Of a stretch of 15,675 nt of DNA, positions 1 to 7,467 are shown in pieces. How positions within the stretch are numbered: position 1 is the first letter of the stretch; the number at the start of each line of letters is the position of its first letter. Below the pieces are notes generated by a model. It was not told the DNA's origin and ran no database searches. It saw nothing but the letters and a program-made list of their open reading frames with translations. This stretch comes from Bacteroides sp. CAG:709. Its GTDB lineage: Bacteria > Bacteroidota > Bacteroidia > Bacteroidales > UBA932. The DNA lies in contig FR882175.1 of assembly GCA_000434935.1 (NCBI GenBank), positions 42,082 through 57,756 of the forward strand, written 5' to 3'. The position numbers and the translations under genes are program-made.

Positions 1-1304
1 TGGAGTTCAGCGTTAAACTCTTCAAGGTCAACCGTATAGCCTTTCTCCGAAGCGATAAGTTCGGTAAGGTCGATCGGGAAACCGTATGTATCGTAAAGCA
101 CGAATGCGTCTTTTCCTGAGATGACCTTGGTCTCGGCGGACTTTGCCAGATAATCATCCATGAGGCGGATTCCCCTGTCCAATGTACGGAGGAATGCGAA
201 CTCCTCCTCTCTGATTACGCTTTCGATAAGGTTCTTCTGCTCACGGAGCTCCGGATAAGCGCCACCCATATCATCGGCGAGCTGCTGCACGAGGCGGCAA
301 AGGAAAGGTTCATTGAATCCGAGGAAGGTATAACCATAACGCACTGCCCTTCTGAGGATTCGGCGGATGACATATCCAGCTTTCACGTTGGATGGCAGCT
401 GGCCGTCTGCAATAGAGAAACTGATGGCACGGATATGGTCAGCGATGACTCTCATCGCCACTTCCGTATTCTCTGACTCATGATACTGATGTCCGGAAAG
501 TTCCTCGATCTTGTGGATCATGCCGGTGAACACGTCTGTATCATAGTTGCTCTTCTTTCCCTGAAGTACCATGCAGAGACGCTCGAATCCCATTCCAGTA
601 TCAATGTTGTGGTTAGGGAGCAGTTCAAGTTCGCCGTTCGCCTTTCTGTTATACTGCATGAACACAAGGTTCCAGATTTCGATCACGAGCGGGTTGCTCT
701 TGTTCACGAGGTCGCGTCCCGGAACGGCTGCAATCTCTTCGTCGCTTCTGAGGTCAATGTGGATTTCACTGCAAGGGCCGCATGGACCGGTGTCACCCAT
801 TTCCCAGAAGTTGTCATGCTTGTCTCCCAAAAGGATATGGTCCTCAGGCAGGAACTTGAGCCATGTCTGGTGAGCCTCCTCGTCCATAGAGGTCCCGTCT
901 TCCTTGGAGCCTTCGAACACGGTAGCATAAAGCTTGGTCTTGTCAATCTTGTACACGTCCGTAAGAAGTTCCCATGCCCATGTGATCGCCTCTGTCTTGA
1001 AATAGTCTCCGAAACTCCAGTTTCCGAGCATCTCGAACATCGTATGATGGTAAGAGTCGTGTCCCACTTCCTCCAGGTCATTGTGCTTTCCGCTCACTCG
1101 GAGACATTTCTGGGAGTCGGTCGCGCGATGTGTCTTAGGCGTAACATTCCCGAGGAATATGTCTTTGAACTGGTTCATACCGGCATTGGTGAACATAAGC
1201 GTAGGGTCGTTCTTCACGACCATCGGAGCTGAAGGGACTATCTGATGTCCTTTCGATGCGAAGAAATCAAGGAATTTCTGTCTTATTTCGTTAGATGTCA
1301 TCAT
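1..1304 (-). CDS. alaS: Alanyl-tRNA synthetase, N-terminal part (cut by window edge)
   Basis: This gene attaches alanine to tRNA-Ala in the cytoplasm. Reading the minus strand from 1304 gives MMTSNEIRQKFLDFF followed by GHQIVPSAPMVVKNDPTLMF, the opening of the class II catalytic domain of bacterial AlaRS. Further family blocks follow in frame: RVSGKHNDLEEVGHDSYHH, the MLGNWSFGDYF block, GDTGPCGPCSEIHIDLRSDE and VKAGYVIRRILRRAVRYGY. About 434 codons are present. The family is usually near 870 residues, so the editing and C-Ala domains lie outside the window. Two tandem ATG codons (1302-1304 and 1299-1301) could both start translation; I chose the outer one because related Bacteroidales proteins, from memory, begin MMT. 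No clear Shine-Dalgarno is visible, as is common in this phylum. The gene lies downstream of metG on the same strand but is separated from it by a strong terminator, so it probably has its own promoter. Confidence 0.96.
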   Translation of the reverse strand, partial: MMTSNEIRQKFLDFFASKGHQIVPSAPMVVKNDPTLMFTNAGMNQFKDIFLGNVTPKTHRATDSQKCLRVSGKHNDLEEVGHDSYHHTMFEMLGNWSFGDYFKTEAITWAWELLTDVYKIDKTKLYATVFEGSKEDGTSMDEEAHQTWLKFLPEDHILLGDKHDNFWEMGDTGPCGPCSEIHIDLRSDEEIAAVPGRDLVNKSNPLVIEIWNLVFMQYNRKANGELELLPNHNIDTGMGFERLCMVLQGKKSNYDTDVFTGMIHKIEELSGHQYHESENTEVAMRVIADHIRAISFSIADGQLPSNVKAGYVIRRILRRAVRYGYTFLGFNEPFLCRLVQQLADDMGGAYPELREQKNLIESVIREEEFAFLRTLDRGIRLMDDYLAKSAETKVISGKDAFVLYDTYGFPIDLTELIASEKGYTVDLEEFNAEL

Positions 1305-1329
1305 AATGACTTTGTTTTATTTTTCTATA

Positions 1330-1384
1330 GCCAACCGCCCCGACGCAAGACCGCCCGGAACATCATCCGTTGGCCATCCGTCGG
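1330..1384 (-). promoter_or_regulatory. GC-rich alaS leader with interleaved complementary segments
   Basis: The predicted alaS leader holds two interleaved complementary 6-mers. Reading the minus strand, CCGACG (plus 1379-1384) is complementary to CGTCGG (1340-1345), and GCCAAC (1369-1374) is complementary to GTTGGC (1330-1335). The order a-b-a'-b' allows a pseudoknot or two mutually exclusive hairpins. Six-base matches in GC-rich DNA can arise by chance, so this is tentative. Confidence 0.25.
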
Positions 1385-1393
1385 AACAACCCG

Positions 1394-1427
1394 CAAATTT
1401 AAGATTATTTTCTCATATTTCCGCAAG
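1394..1427 (-). promoter_or_regulatory. Candidate alaS promoter, Bacteroidota type
   Basis: On the minus strand, TAAATTTG (plus 1394-1401) matches the Bacteroidota -7 consensus TAnnTTTG. The upstream element is weak: CTTG/TTGC near 1423-1427 is about 2 bases further away than the ideal 19-base spacing. Transcription would start near 1388 and give a leader of about 84 nt before alaS. The assignment rests on the -7 box alone. Confidence 0.4.
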
Positions 1428-1453
1428 TTAATGCTGTCGAACATACCCACTTC

Positions 1454-1582
1454 GTGTAAGTTAAAACGTTTATTCGGTACCAAACGCTCGGGCTGACATA
1501 TTTGGTACCACTTAAAACGTTTTCCACGCACAACAAGCCAGAAAACAGCCACGACGTGCGCAGAAAACGTTTTAATACGCAC
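1454..1582. repeat. Degenerate 51-bp tandem repeat, three modules with AAAACGTTTT cores (locus 1)
   Basis: Three 27-bp modules begin at 1454, 1505 and 1556, exactly 51 bp apart, separated by 24-bp spacers. The second and third contain the perfect palindrome AAAACGTTTT (1514-1523, 1564-1573); the first has the variant AAAACGTTTA. Module ends read GTGCGC, ACGCAC or altered forms. Arms facing each other across a spacer are complementary. Around the spacer 1532-1555 they are GTGCGT and GCGCAC types. Around the spacer 1481-1504 they are instead GGTACCAAA and TTTGGTACC (plus 1476-1484 and 1501-1509). The locus lies between the metG terminator and the alaS promoter and fills most of an otherwise gene-free gap of 364 bases. 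It has the same architecture and period as 14066-14194. No convincing gene is encoded. Confidence 0.85.
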
Positions 1583-1597
1583 GACTGACAAACAAAA

Positions 1598-1636
1598 TGT
1601 GGAAACGCTGTCCTCAAAAAGGTCAGCGTTTCCACA
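1598..1636 (-). terminator. Intrinsic terminator downstream of metG
   Basis: A perfect 13-bp inverted repeat, TGTGGAAACGCTG (1598-1610) and CAGCGTTTCCACA (1624-1636), encloses a 13-base loop. On the minus strand it is followed by TTTTGTTTG. It starts 33 bases past the metG stop, so it most likely ends the dnaG-metG transcript and insulates alaS from it. Confidence 0.85.
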
Positions 1637-1668
1637 CTAAAAGAGCTATCTGAAACCAGAAAATACTA

Positions 1669-3873
1669 CTATCCGATCTCGGCTCCGTTGTGCAAGGTCT
1701 CGGCAGGAGTAATGAAACGCATCTTGCCGTCACCCTGGCGCGCCATCAGAATCATACCCTTGGACTCGATGCCGAAAATGGTACGCGGCTTCAGGTTCGC
1801 GAGGATGCAGATCTGCTTGCCGACCATCTCCTCAGGAGTATAGAACTTGGCGATGCCGGACACGATGACTCTCTTGTCAATGCCCGTATCTATGGTGAGT
1901 TTCAGCAACTTGTCGGACTTAGGGACCTTGACTGCCTCCAGAACCGTGGCGGTACGGATATCCATCTTTCCGAAATCATCGAACTCCACCTCATCCTTCT
2001 GCGGAGCCACCTGGTTTGCAGCAGCAGCCTTCGCTGCAGCCTCACGTGCTGCACGGATTGCATCAAGACGGTCAGTCTGGGCCTTGATGGCCTCATCTTC
2101 AATCTTGGCGAAAAGCAATTCCGCAGCACCGAGCTGATGCCCTTCAGGAAGAAGATTCTCAGCTCCGAGGACATCCCAGCCGAGACACACGCCAGTTCCA
2201 GGACATGCAGCGGCAACCTCCTTGACATCAGCACCTTCCGGAGCCGAAACGGTATGAAGAGCAGCACCTTCGCCATCCTTGTAAGTATTGACCGTCTCCT
2301 GCTCACCATGCCTGTGATCCACGCCGGCGCAGAAGCTGACATCCAGCATCTTGCGAAGCTTCTCGGCTGCAAACGGCGTGAAAGGCTCGAATGCGATCGC
2401 GAGGTCCGCGCAAATCTGGAGGCTGACATTCAGAATCGTCGCGGTGCGCGCCATATCCGTCTTCGCCACCTTCCAAGGCTCGGTATCAGAAATATACTTG
2501 TTTCCGAGACGCGCAATCGCCATCGCATCCTTCAGCGCTTCGCGGAAATGATAAGTTTCAATGTTCTTCTCCAATGACGCTTTCAGCAGAGGCACCTGTG
2601 CCAATGTTTCCTTGTCAATGTCAAGCAGCTCTCCGGCAGCAGGGACCTTTCCCTCAAAATACTTGTGTGTCAGGACAATGGCCCTGTTCACGAAGTTTCC
2701 GAAAATAGCCACGAGCTCGCTGTTGTTGCGCTGCTGGAACTCTTTCCAACTAAAATCATTGTCCTTGGTCTCAGGCGCATTGGCCGTGAGGACATATCTC
2801 ATGACATCCTGTTTTCCAGGGAATTCCTCCAGATATTCGTGTGCCCATACAGCCCAATTCTTGGACGTCGAAATCTTGTCACCTTCGAGATTCAGAAACT
2901 CATTGGCAGGGACATTGTCAGGAAGGATATATCCGTCGCCGTATGCTTTCAGCATTGACGGGAACACGATGCAATGGAAAACAATATTGTCCTTGCCGAT
3001 AAAGTGTACCAGCTTGGTTTCCTGCGACTTCCACCATTTCTCCCAACTCTTCGGAAGCAATTCCTGAGTGTTGGAGATGTAACCGATCGGCGCGTCGAAC
3101 CACACGTAGAGCACCTTTCCTTCAGCTCCCTCTACAGGCACCGGAACGCCCCAATCCAGGTCACGGCTCACTGCACGCGGCAGGAGGTGGGCATCCAGCC
3201 AGGACTTGCATTGTCCGTAGACATTGGTCTTCCACTCCTTGTGCTGCTCGAGAATCCACTCGCGGAGCCACGGTTCATACTGATCCAGAGGCAGATACCA
3301 ATGCTTGGTCATCACCTTCACCGGCTTGCTGCCGCTAAGCGTGGACTTAGGGTCGATCAGCTCTTCCGGGCTGAGCGTGCTGCCGCATTTCTCGCACTGG
3401 TCGCCATAGGCATTAGGATTGCCGCATTTAGGGCAAGTGCCTGTGATATAGCGGTCTGCAAGGAAAGTCTTGGCTTCCGGATCGAAGAATTGTTCCGACT
3501 CCTTGGTGATGAATTTATCTTCATCGTAAAGTTTACGGAAGAACTCGGATGCGTTTTTTTCGTGGATCTTGGATGATGTCCTGGAATATATGTCGAAATT
3601 GATTCCAAGACCCGTGAAGGAATCCTTGATAATCTTGTGATATTTGTCCACGATGTCCTGAGGTGAACATCCCTGACGTTTGGCGGCGATGGTGATAGGC
3701 ACACCGTGCTCATCGCTTCCGCACACGTAAAGGACGTCTTCACCGCGCATTCTCAGATATCTCACATAGATATCCGCCGGAACATACACTCCGGCAAGAT
3801 GGCCGATATGCACAGGACCGTTAGCGTACGGCAATGCGCATGTGACCAATGTTCTCTTGAATTTGCTGTCCAT
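1669..3873 (-). CDS. metG: Methionyl-tRNA synthetase
   Basis: This class I synthetase charges tRNA-Met, including initiator tRNA, in the cytoplasm. The 734-residue product has the HIGH motif at 22-25, a zinc knuckle with cysteines 147, 150, 160 and 163, the signature YVWFDAPIGY near 256-265, and the KMSKS loop in the form KISTS at 333-337. The helical anticodon-binding domain follows (about 380-510). A C-terminal tRNA-binding OB domain of the dimerising type runs from about 631, with VLEAVKVPKSDKLLKL and VSGIAKFYTPEEM. The protein is longer than the roughly 680 residues I recall for Bacteroidales MetRS. The excess is a stretch at about 513-565 between the anticodon domain and the WDVLG segment, which looks like a lineage insert. 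The start at 3873 is 35 bases past the dnaG stop, so the two genes are probably co-transcribed. Confidence 0.97.
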   Translation of the reverse strand: MDSKFKRTLVTCALPYANGPVHIGHLAGVYVPADIYVRYLRMRGEDVLYVCGSDEHGVPITIAAKRQGCSPQDIVDKYHKIIKDSFTGLGINFDIYSRTSSKIHEKNASEFFRKLYDEDKFITKESEQFFDPEAKTFLADRYITGTCPKCGNPNAYGDQCEKCGSTLSPEELIDPKSTLSGSKPVKVMTKHWYLPLDQYEPWLREWILEQHKEWKTNVYGQCKSWLDAHLLPRAVSRDLDWGVPVPVEGAEGKVLYVWFDAPIGYISNTQELLPKSWEKWWKSQETKLVHFIGKDNIVFHCIVFPSMLKAYGDGYILPDNVPANEFLNLEGDKISTSKNWAVWAHEYLEEFPGKQDVMRYVLTANAPETKDNDFSWKEFQQRNNSELVAIFGNFVNRAIVLTHKYFEGKVPAAGELLDIDKETLAQVPLLKASLEKNIETYHFREALKDAMAIARLGNKYISDTEPWKVAKTDMARTATILNVSLQICADLAIAFEPFTPFAAEKLRKMLDVSFCAGVDHRHGEQETVNTYKDGEGAALHTVSAPEGADVKEVAAACPGTGVCLGWDVLGAENLLPEGHQLGAAELLFAKIEDEAIKAQTDRLDAIRAAREAAAKAAAANQVAPQKDEVEFDDFGKMDIRTATVLEAVKVPKSDKLLKLTIDTGIDKRVIVSGIAKFYTPEEMVGKQICILANLKPRTIFGIESKGMILMARQGDGKMRFITPAETLHNGAEIG

Positions 3874-3908
3874 AATTATTTAATTGTTAATATTTTCCGT
3901 CATTCTGT

Positions 3909-6029
3909 CTACTGGACTCTCCCGAGTTTTCCGACGATTTTCTTCCTCAGCTCCGCGACCTTCTGGAATTTCACCAGGATTTCCGCCTCTTCCGCCATGG
4001 TCTCCGGCGTCTTTTCCATGCGCCCGAGTTCCTTCAGACGTGCTGCCAATGCCAACTCCTGCGACCTGACAATCTTGGAGTTGTAGACCATAATCGCTTT
4101 CGGCACTTGTATCACCAGGAAAGACGACTGCGATGTCATGGCATCGGAAAAGTTCTTGACCGTCAGCCTGTATTTTTCTTCCACCAAATCACCCACGAGC
4201 GATGCCATCTCCCTGTCGGGACTGTTCATGAGACTTCTGATGATATCATCCTGTCCCAGAGTCGCATCCGCGTCATAAAGTTTGAAATATTCATCGAATG
4301 TCCTGGCAAACAAGCTGTTGGAAAACGGATGTTCTTCTATCGCATCACGTATGAAATCCGCCGCAGTGGTTTTCTCGCTGTCATAGAATTCCGAATCGGA
4401 CTCAAAATCCATGGTATCCAGTCCGCTCACCAATATGAATTTCAGAAGGTCGCGTTCCACCGGCGCCATCACGGGATTTTCCAGATAGACGCCACCTGCA
4501 TTCGCCCTGGCAGGAGCGGTGTCAGCCGGTACCGTAACATCTACAGGCTCCATCTGGCCATCCATGTAGCCATCCCCCGCAGGCTCGCCATAATCCTCAG
4601 GAAGCGGAATGGATTGACCGCCGGCATTGGCGCCAGCCGACTGTGGACCGGCATTGGCCCTGGCCTGTCTTTCCTCCCGCATCCGCTCGCGCTCCGCCTC
4701 CTTGCGCTCGTCATCGATCATCTTCTGCCTGGTATTCAGGATCCTGGCATAGAGCGCGTCCTCGTTTATGCCGAATTTCACGGCCGCCGACTGCACGTAG
4801 ACAGCGCGCTTTATCTGGTCCGGAATCAGCGCAATCGTATCTGCAATATCATTGATCAGCTCCGCCTTCTTCAACGGGTCGTTGCCGGACTGGCCCAGCA
4901 GCAGGTCCGTCTTGTATTCGATGAAATCCTGCTCGTTCGCCTGGAGAAAAGCCTGGACCTCCTCCAGGTTATGCTTCTGCGAGTATGAATCCGGGTCGTC
5001 GCCATCCGGAAGCAGCACCACGCGGACATTCAGTCCCTCCTTGAGTATCAATCCGATACCTCTCAACGCAGCATGAATTCCGGCGGCATCGCCATCGTAC
5101 ATTATGGTGACGTTGTCCGTAAATTTCTTTATCAACCGGATCTGCGGGACCGTCAATGATGTTCCGCTGGACGCCACGACGTTAGTGATTCCCAGCTGGT
5201 GCATCGACAGCACGTCCAGATAGCCTTCCACCAGGTAGCATTTGTCCAGCTTCGATATCTCGCTCTTGGCGAAATAGATGCCGTACAGCGACCGACTCTT
5301 GTCGTAAATCTCTGTCTCAGGGGAATTTACGTATTTTCCGATATTGGCGGTCTTGTAGTCTGACCGGAGCGTACGTCCGCCGAACGCTATGACTCTTCCG
5401 CTGACGGAATGGATCGGAAACATCGCCCTGTCATAGAATTTGTCTATCAGGCTGCCGTCATTCCTCTTGATGCAGACTCCGGTGGCCGTCAGGAATTCCT
5501 CCTTGTAGCCTTTCGCCAATGCGGCTTCCGCCAATGCGTGTCCGCTTTTCGGAGACCAGCCGAGACCATATTTCTCAATCGTGGCATCTTCCAGGCCTCT
5601 GCTCCTGAAATAGGCATAACCGATGGATCTGCCTTCCTGCGTCTTCAGGCTGTCCTTGAAGAATTGCTCGGTATAATCCATCACCAGAAGCAGACTTTCA
5701 TTGCGCTGCCTTGCGGCAATCTCTTCCGGCGAATCTTCCTTTTCCTTCACCTCGATACCGTATTTCCGCGCAAGATATTTCAATGCCTCCACATACGTCA
5801 TGCTTTCATGTTCCATCACGAAGCCGACAGCCGTGCCTGACTTTCCGCAACCGAAGCATTTGTAGATACCTTTGGCCGGGGAAACGTAGAATGACGGCGT
5901 CTTCTCGTTATGGAACGGGCAGCATGCGATGTAGTTGGCGCCCCGCCTCTTGAGGGAGACGAAGTCGCTTATGACATCGACAATCTGCGCCGAGTCCAGA
6001 ATCTTATCTACGGTATCCTGGGGAATCAT
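3909..6029 (-). CDS. dnaG: DNA primase
   Basis: DnaG makes the RNA primers for leading- and lagging-strand synthesis, working with the replicative helicase. The 706-residue protein starts with a CHC2 zinc-binding domain (ligands C37, H40, C58 and C61; motifs CPFHNEKTPSF and YKCFGCG). The catalytic core follows, with a Toprim fold: YLVEGYLDV with E268, the acidic pair in YDGDAAG (D312, D314), and DGDDPD at 342-347. Residues about 430-520 form a charged then glycine/alanine/proline-rich linker in which ARANAG occurs twice. The C-terminal segment (about 525-706) should be the helicase-binding domain. The gene starts 7 bases after the DUF308 stop codon and ends 35 bases before metG, so it sits in the middle of a minus-strand operon. 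In many bacteria dnaG lies beside rpsU and rpoD; here it does not. Confidence 0.97.
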   Translation of the reverse strand: MIPQDTVDKILDSAQIVDVISDFVSLKRRGANYIACCPFHNEKTPSFYVSPAKGIYKCFGCGKSGTAVGFVMEHESMTYVEALKYLARKYGIEVKEKEDSPEEIAARQRNESLLLVMDYTEQFFKDSLKTQEGRSIGYAYFRSRGLEDATIEKYGLGWSPKSGHALAEAALAKGYKEEFLTATGVCIKRNDGSLIDKFYDRAMFPIHSVSGRVIAFGGRTLRSDYKTANIGKYVNSPETEIYDKSRSLYGIYFAKSEISKLDKCYLVEGYLDVLSMHQLGITNVVASSGTSLTVPQIRLIKKFTDNVTIMYDGDAAGIHAALRGIGLILKEGLNVRVVLLPDGDDPDSYSQKHNLEEVQAFLQANEQDFIEYKTDLLLGQSGNDPLKKAELINDIADTIALIPDQIKRAVYVQSAAVKFGINEDALYARILNTRQKMIDDERKEAERERMREERQARANAGPQSAGANAGGQSIPLPEDYGEPAGDGYMDGQMEPVDVTVPADTAPARANAGGVYLENPVMAPVERDLLKFILVSGLDTMDFESDSEFYDSEKTTAADFIRDAIEEHPFSNSLFARTFDEYFKLYDADATLGQDDIIRSLMNSPDREMASLVGDLVEEKYRLTVKNFSDAMTSQSSFLVIQVPKAIMVYNSKIVRSQELALAARLKELGRMEKTPETMAEEAEILVKFQKVAELRKKIVGKLGRVQ

Positions 6030-6035
6030 TGATCT

Positions 6036-6668
6036 TTACTGATCGTCAACTTTATGATAATCAACGTCTTTCACATCGCCAAGTCCCTGCGGTATGGAGT
6101 CATTGTCATCTACATTGTCACGATTATATCTTATATCGTATTCGACTTTCGCCTTGGAAACTCTGCGCATGGAAATCAGTTCAGATATTCCGTAAAAAAT
6201 CAGGAAAATGCCGGCAAGCACGCTCATAATCCTTTCCGAGAAAGGATTGAACAGCAATGTTATACCGCCAATGACTGCCAATATTGAAAGTATCAATGAG
6301 AAGCCGCCCATGCCCACGAGGGACATCGTTCCGCCGAGGACAATCAGCTGGAGGATACCGAAGAGAAGTATCACGATACCTATAATAGTAACAATCGCGC
6401 CTGCGACCACGTTCTGGAAGCAGAACAGCAAAAGGCCTATTACAATGTCGACAATCGCATTGACCGACATCAATGCCATGGCTCCGGATTTCCTGTGCGC
6501 GAAGCCGTAACCCAATGATACCATGCCTGCTGCAAACAGGAATGCGGCAATGATTTTCACTACATTGACGGTAGCTTCGGTACTGAATACCATCACGAGG
6601 CCGATGCCGATGGCGGCCAGGGCACGCAATGCCGTGCTGAATTTATTGTTATATCCAAATGTTATCAT
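6036..6668 (-). CDS. DUF308 (HdeD-like) six-helix membrane protein
   Basis: This predicted inner-membrane protein has about six hydrophobic helices (roughly residues 12-29, 33-56, 66-83, 88-110, 119-140 and 147-166). Short turns connect them, and a polar, aspartate-rich C-terminal tail runs from about 167 to 210. The repeated two-helix units rich in G, I and L, with NPF at 141-143, match the DUF308/HdeD family. HdeD is linked to acid resistance in E. coli, but the biochemical role of the family is not established. I start at 6668 (MITFGYNNKF, 210 residues), not at the in-frame ATG at 6731, because the extra 21 codons run through the repeat at 6709-6778 and look unlike a membrane-protein N-terminus. 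It ends only 6 bases before dnaG, so expression of the two is probably coupled. Confidence 0.85.
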   Translation of the reverse strand: MITFGYNNKFSTALRALAAIGIGLVMVFSTEATVNVVKIIAAFLFAAGMVSLGYGFAHRKSGAMALMSVNAIVDIVIGLLLFCFQNVVAGAIVTIIGIVILLFGILQLIVLGGTMSLVGMGGFSLILSILAVIGGITLLFNPFSERIMSVLAGIFLIFYGISELISMRRVSKAKVEYDIRYNRDNVDDNDSIPQGLGDVKDVDYHKVDDQ

Positions 6669-6708
6669 ACGCTGACTGATTTGTGTTCGTTTATTGATAT
6701 ACTTACCA

Positions 6709-6778
6709 CAAGTTTCGCAAGTTGTCATCAAACTTGCTGAACGTTAGTGCTAATTTGAGGGTTGTCTCTCGTTCGAAG
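6709..6778. repeat. Partial copy of the repeat found upstream of fhs
   Basis: About 70 bases here match the left part of the element at 13266-13459. The first 18 bases (CAAGTTTCGCAAGTTGTC) are identical. An extra ATC follows, then identical AAACTTGCTGAAC, then a diverged stretch, and finally GTTCGAAGG in both. The copy lies between the DUF3127 and DUF308 genes, 41 bases upstream of the DUF308 start, in the same orientation relative to its downstream gene as the fhs copy. I see no right-hand half here. Confidence 0.75.
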
Positions 6779-6804
6779 GCGACAGGGACGACACGCCGCA
6801 TGGG

Positions 6805-7239
6805 CTAGAACGGGAGATCGTCGCCCGGCATATCATCGAATGTCGGAGCCGGGGCAGATGGCTGTGGCGCTGATGACGGGGCGAAACCTGCCGGCATGTC
6901 ATACGACGCCGGAGCGCTCTGCTGATAGCCGGACGGAGCCTGTGCATAATTGCCTGCAGCCGGAGCTCCGGCCTTGCTTATTCTCCATGCCCTCAGATCA
7001 GTGTACCACTTGCCGTTGTACTCGCGGCTGGAGACATTGAACGACAACTTTATCTTGTCGCCGATCTGGAACTGCTCCAGTTCCTTGACTTTGTCCGCAC
7101 CCCAGACATTGAAACAAGCCTTGGTCGGAAAGTTTCCTTCCTGATATTCTATCACGAACTCCTGCTTGGCCCAGTCTCCTCTGGCCGATTTGCCCGACTG
7201 GACAGCAAGCTTCTGAATGAGTGTTCCTTCTATTTCCAT
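6805..7239 (-). CDS. DUF3127 family protein with SSB-like acidic tail
   Basis: The 144-residue product starts MEIEGTLIQKLAVQSGKSAR and has a compact N-terminal region (1-90) rich in beta-strand patterns, including WAKQEFVIEY, FNVWGADKVKEL and GDKIKLSFNVSSREYNGKWY. This matches the Bacteroidota family DUF3127, which I judge to be OB-fold-like. A disordered region rich in A, P, S, G, Q and Y follows (90-132). The tail ends DDMPGDDLPF, strikingly like the acidic C-terminal tip of single-stranded-DNA-binding proteins that recruits partner enzymes. Together with dnaG two genes downstream, this suggests a DNA-binding role in replication or repair, which is inference. I chose the ATG at 7239 over the one at 7302 because the family begins at MEIEG and a -7 box lies just upstream. 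It is not the canonical Ssb. Confidence 0.85.
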   Translation of the reverse strand: MEIEGTLIQKLAVQSGKSARGDWAKQEFVIEYQEGNFPTKACFNVWGADKVKELEQFQIGDKIKLSFNVSSREYNGKWYTDLRAWRISKAGAPAAGNYAQAPSGYQQSAPASYDMPAGFAPSSAPQPSAPAPTFDDMPGDDLPF

Positions 7240-7259
7240 AATTATCAATCTATTATATA

Positions 7260-7267
7260 CAAAATTA
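7260..7267 (-). promoter_or_regulatory. Candidate -7 box for the DUF3127-DUF308-dnaG-metG cluster
   Basis: TAATTTTG on the minus strand fits the Bacteroidota -7 consensus TAnnTTTG and lies 21 bases before the ATG at 7239. The -33 position does not read TTTG, so support is partial. If real, transcription starts inside the longer open frame from 7302, which supports the shorter start. Confidence 0.4.
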
Positions 7268-7405
7268 AACCAAGTCAGAGGCTCGGTATCACCTCCAACC
7301 ATAATAATGCAAGTCCCGGATTTTCGCGCGGTTTTTACAATTCCGAGGTTCGCACGACAAAATTAGTAAATTTCAAGTAATTTTCCGCAGCCCGGACAAA
7401 CACAA

Positions 7406-7447
7406 AAAAAACGGACCGCCGAACTTTAGCCCGACAGATCCGTTTTT
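7406..7447 (-). terminator. Intrinsic terminator downstream of the FKBP gene
   Basis: On the minus strand, AAAAACGGA pairs with TCCGTTTTT, and an inner stem GTCGGGC/GTTCGGC (with G-U pairs) closes a TAAA loop. A run of eight T follows the outer stem. The hairpin begins about 20 bases past the FKBP stop. Because the outer arms are A-rich and T-rich, it could also work in the opposite direction, but no plus-strand gene precedes it. The rest of the gap 7240-7405 shows nothing beyond the -7 box. Confidence 0.85.
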
Positions 7448-7467
7448 CAATTATTTCGTCCGAAGAC

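Noticed and set aside
480..1232. 250-codon open frame on the plus strand at the left edge
   Set aside because: It is antisense to alaS, whose minus-strand translation is a clean AlaRS catalytic domain running off the window.
6669..6731. Extended N-terminus for the DUF308 protein with a CETCGKY motif
   Set aside because: The cysteines come from translating the repeat at 6709-6778 (TTGCGAAACTTG), and the extension precedes a normal start ahead of the first helix.
7240..7302. Extended N-terminus for the DUF3127 protein
   Set aside because: The added 21 residues have no family support, and a candidate -7 box (7260-7267) lies inside them.
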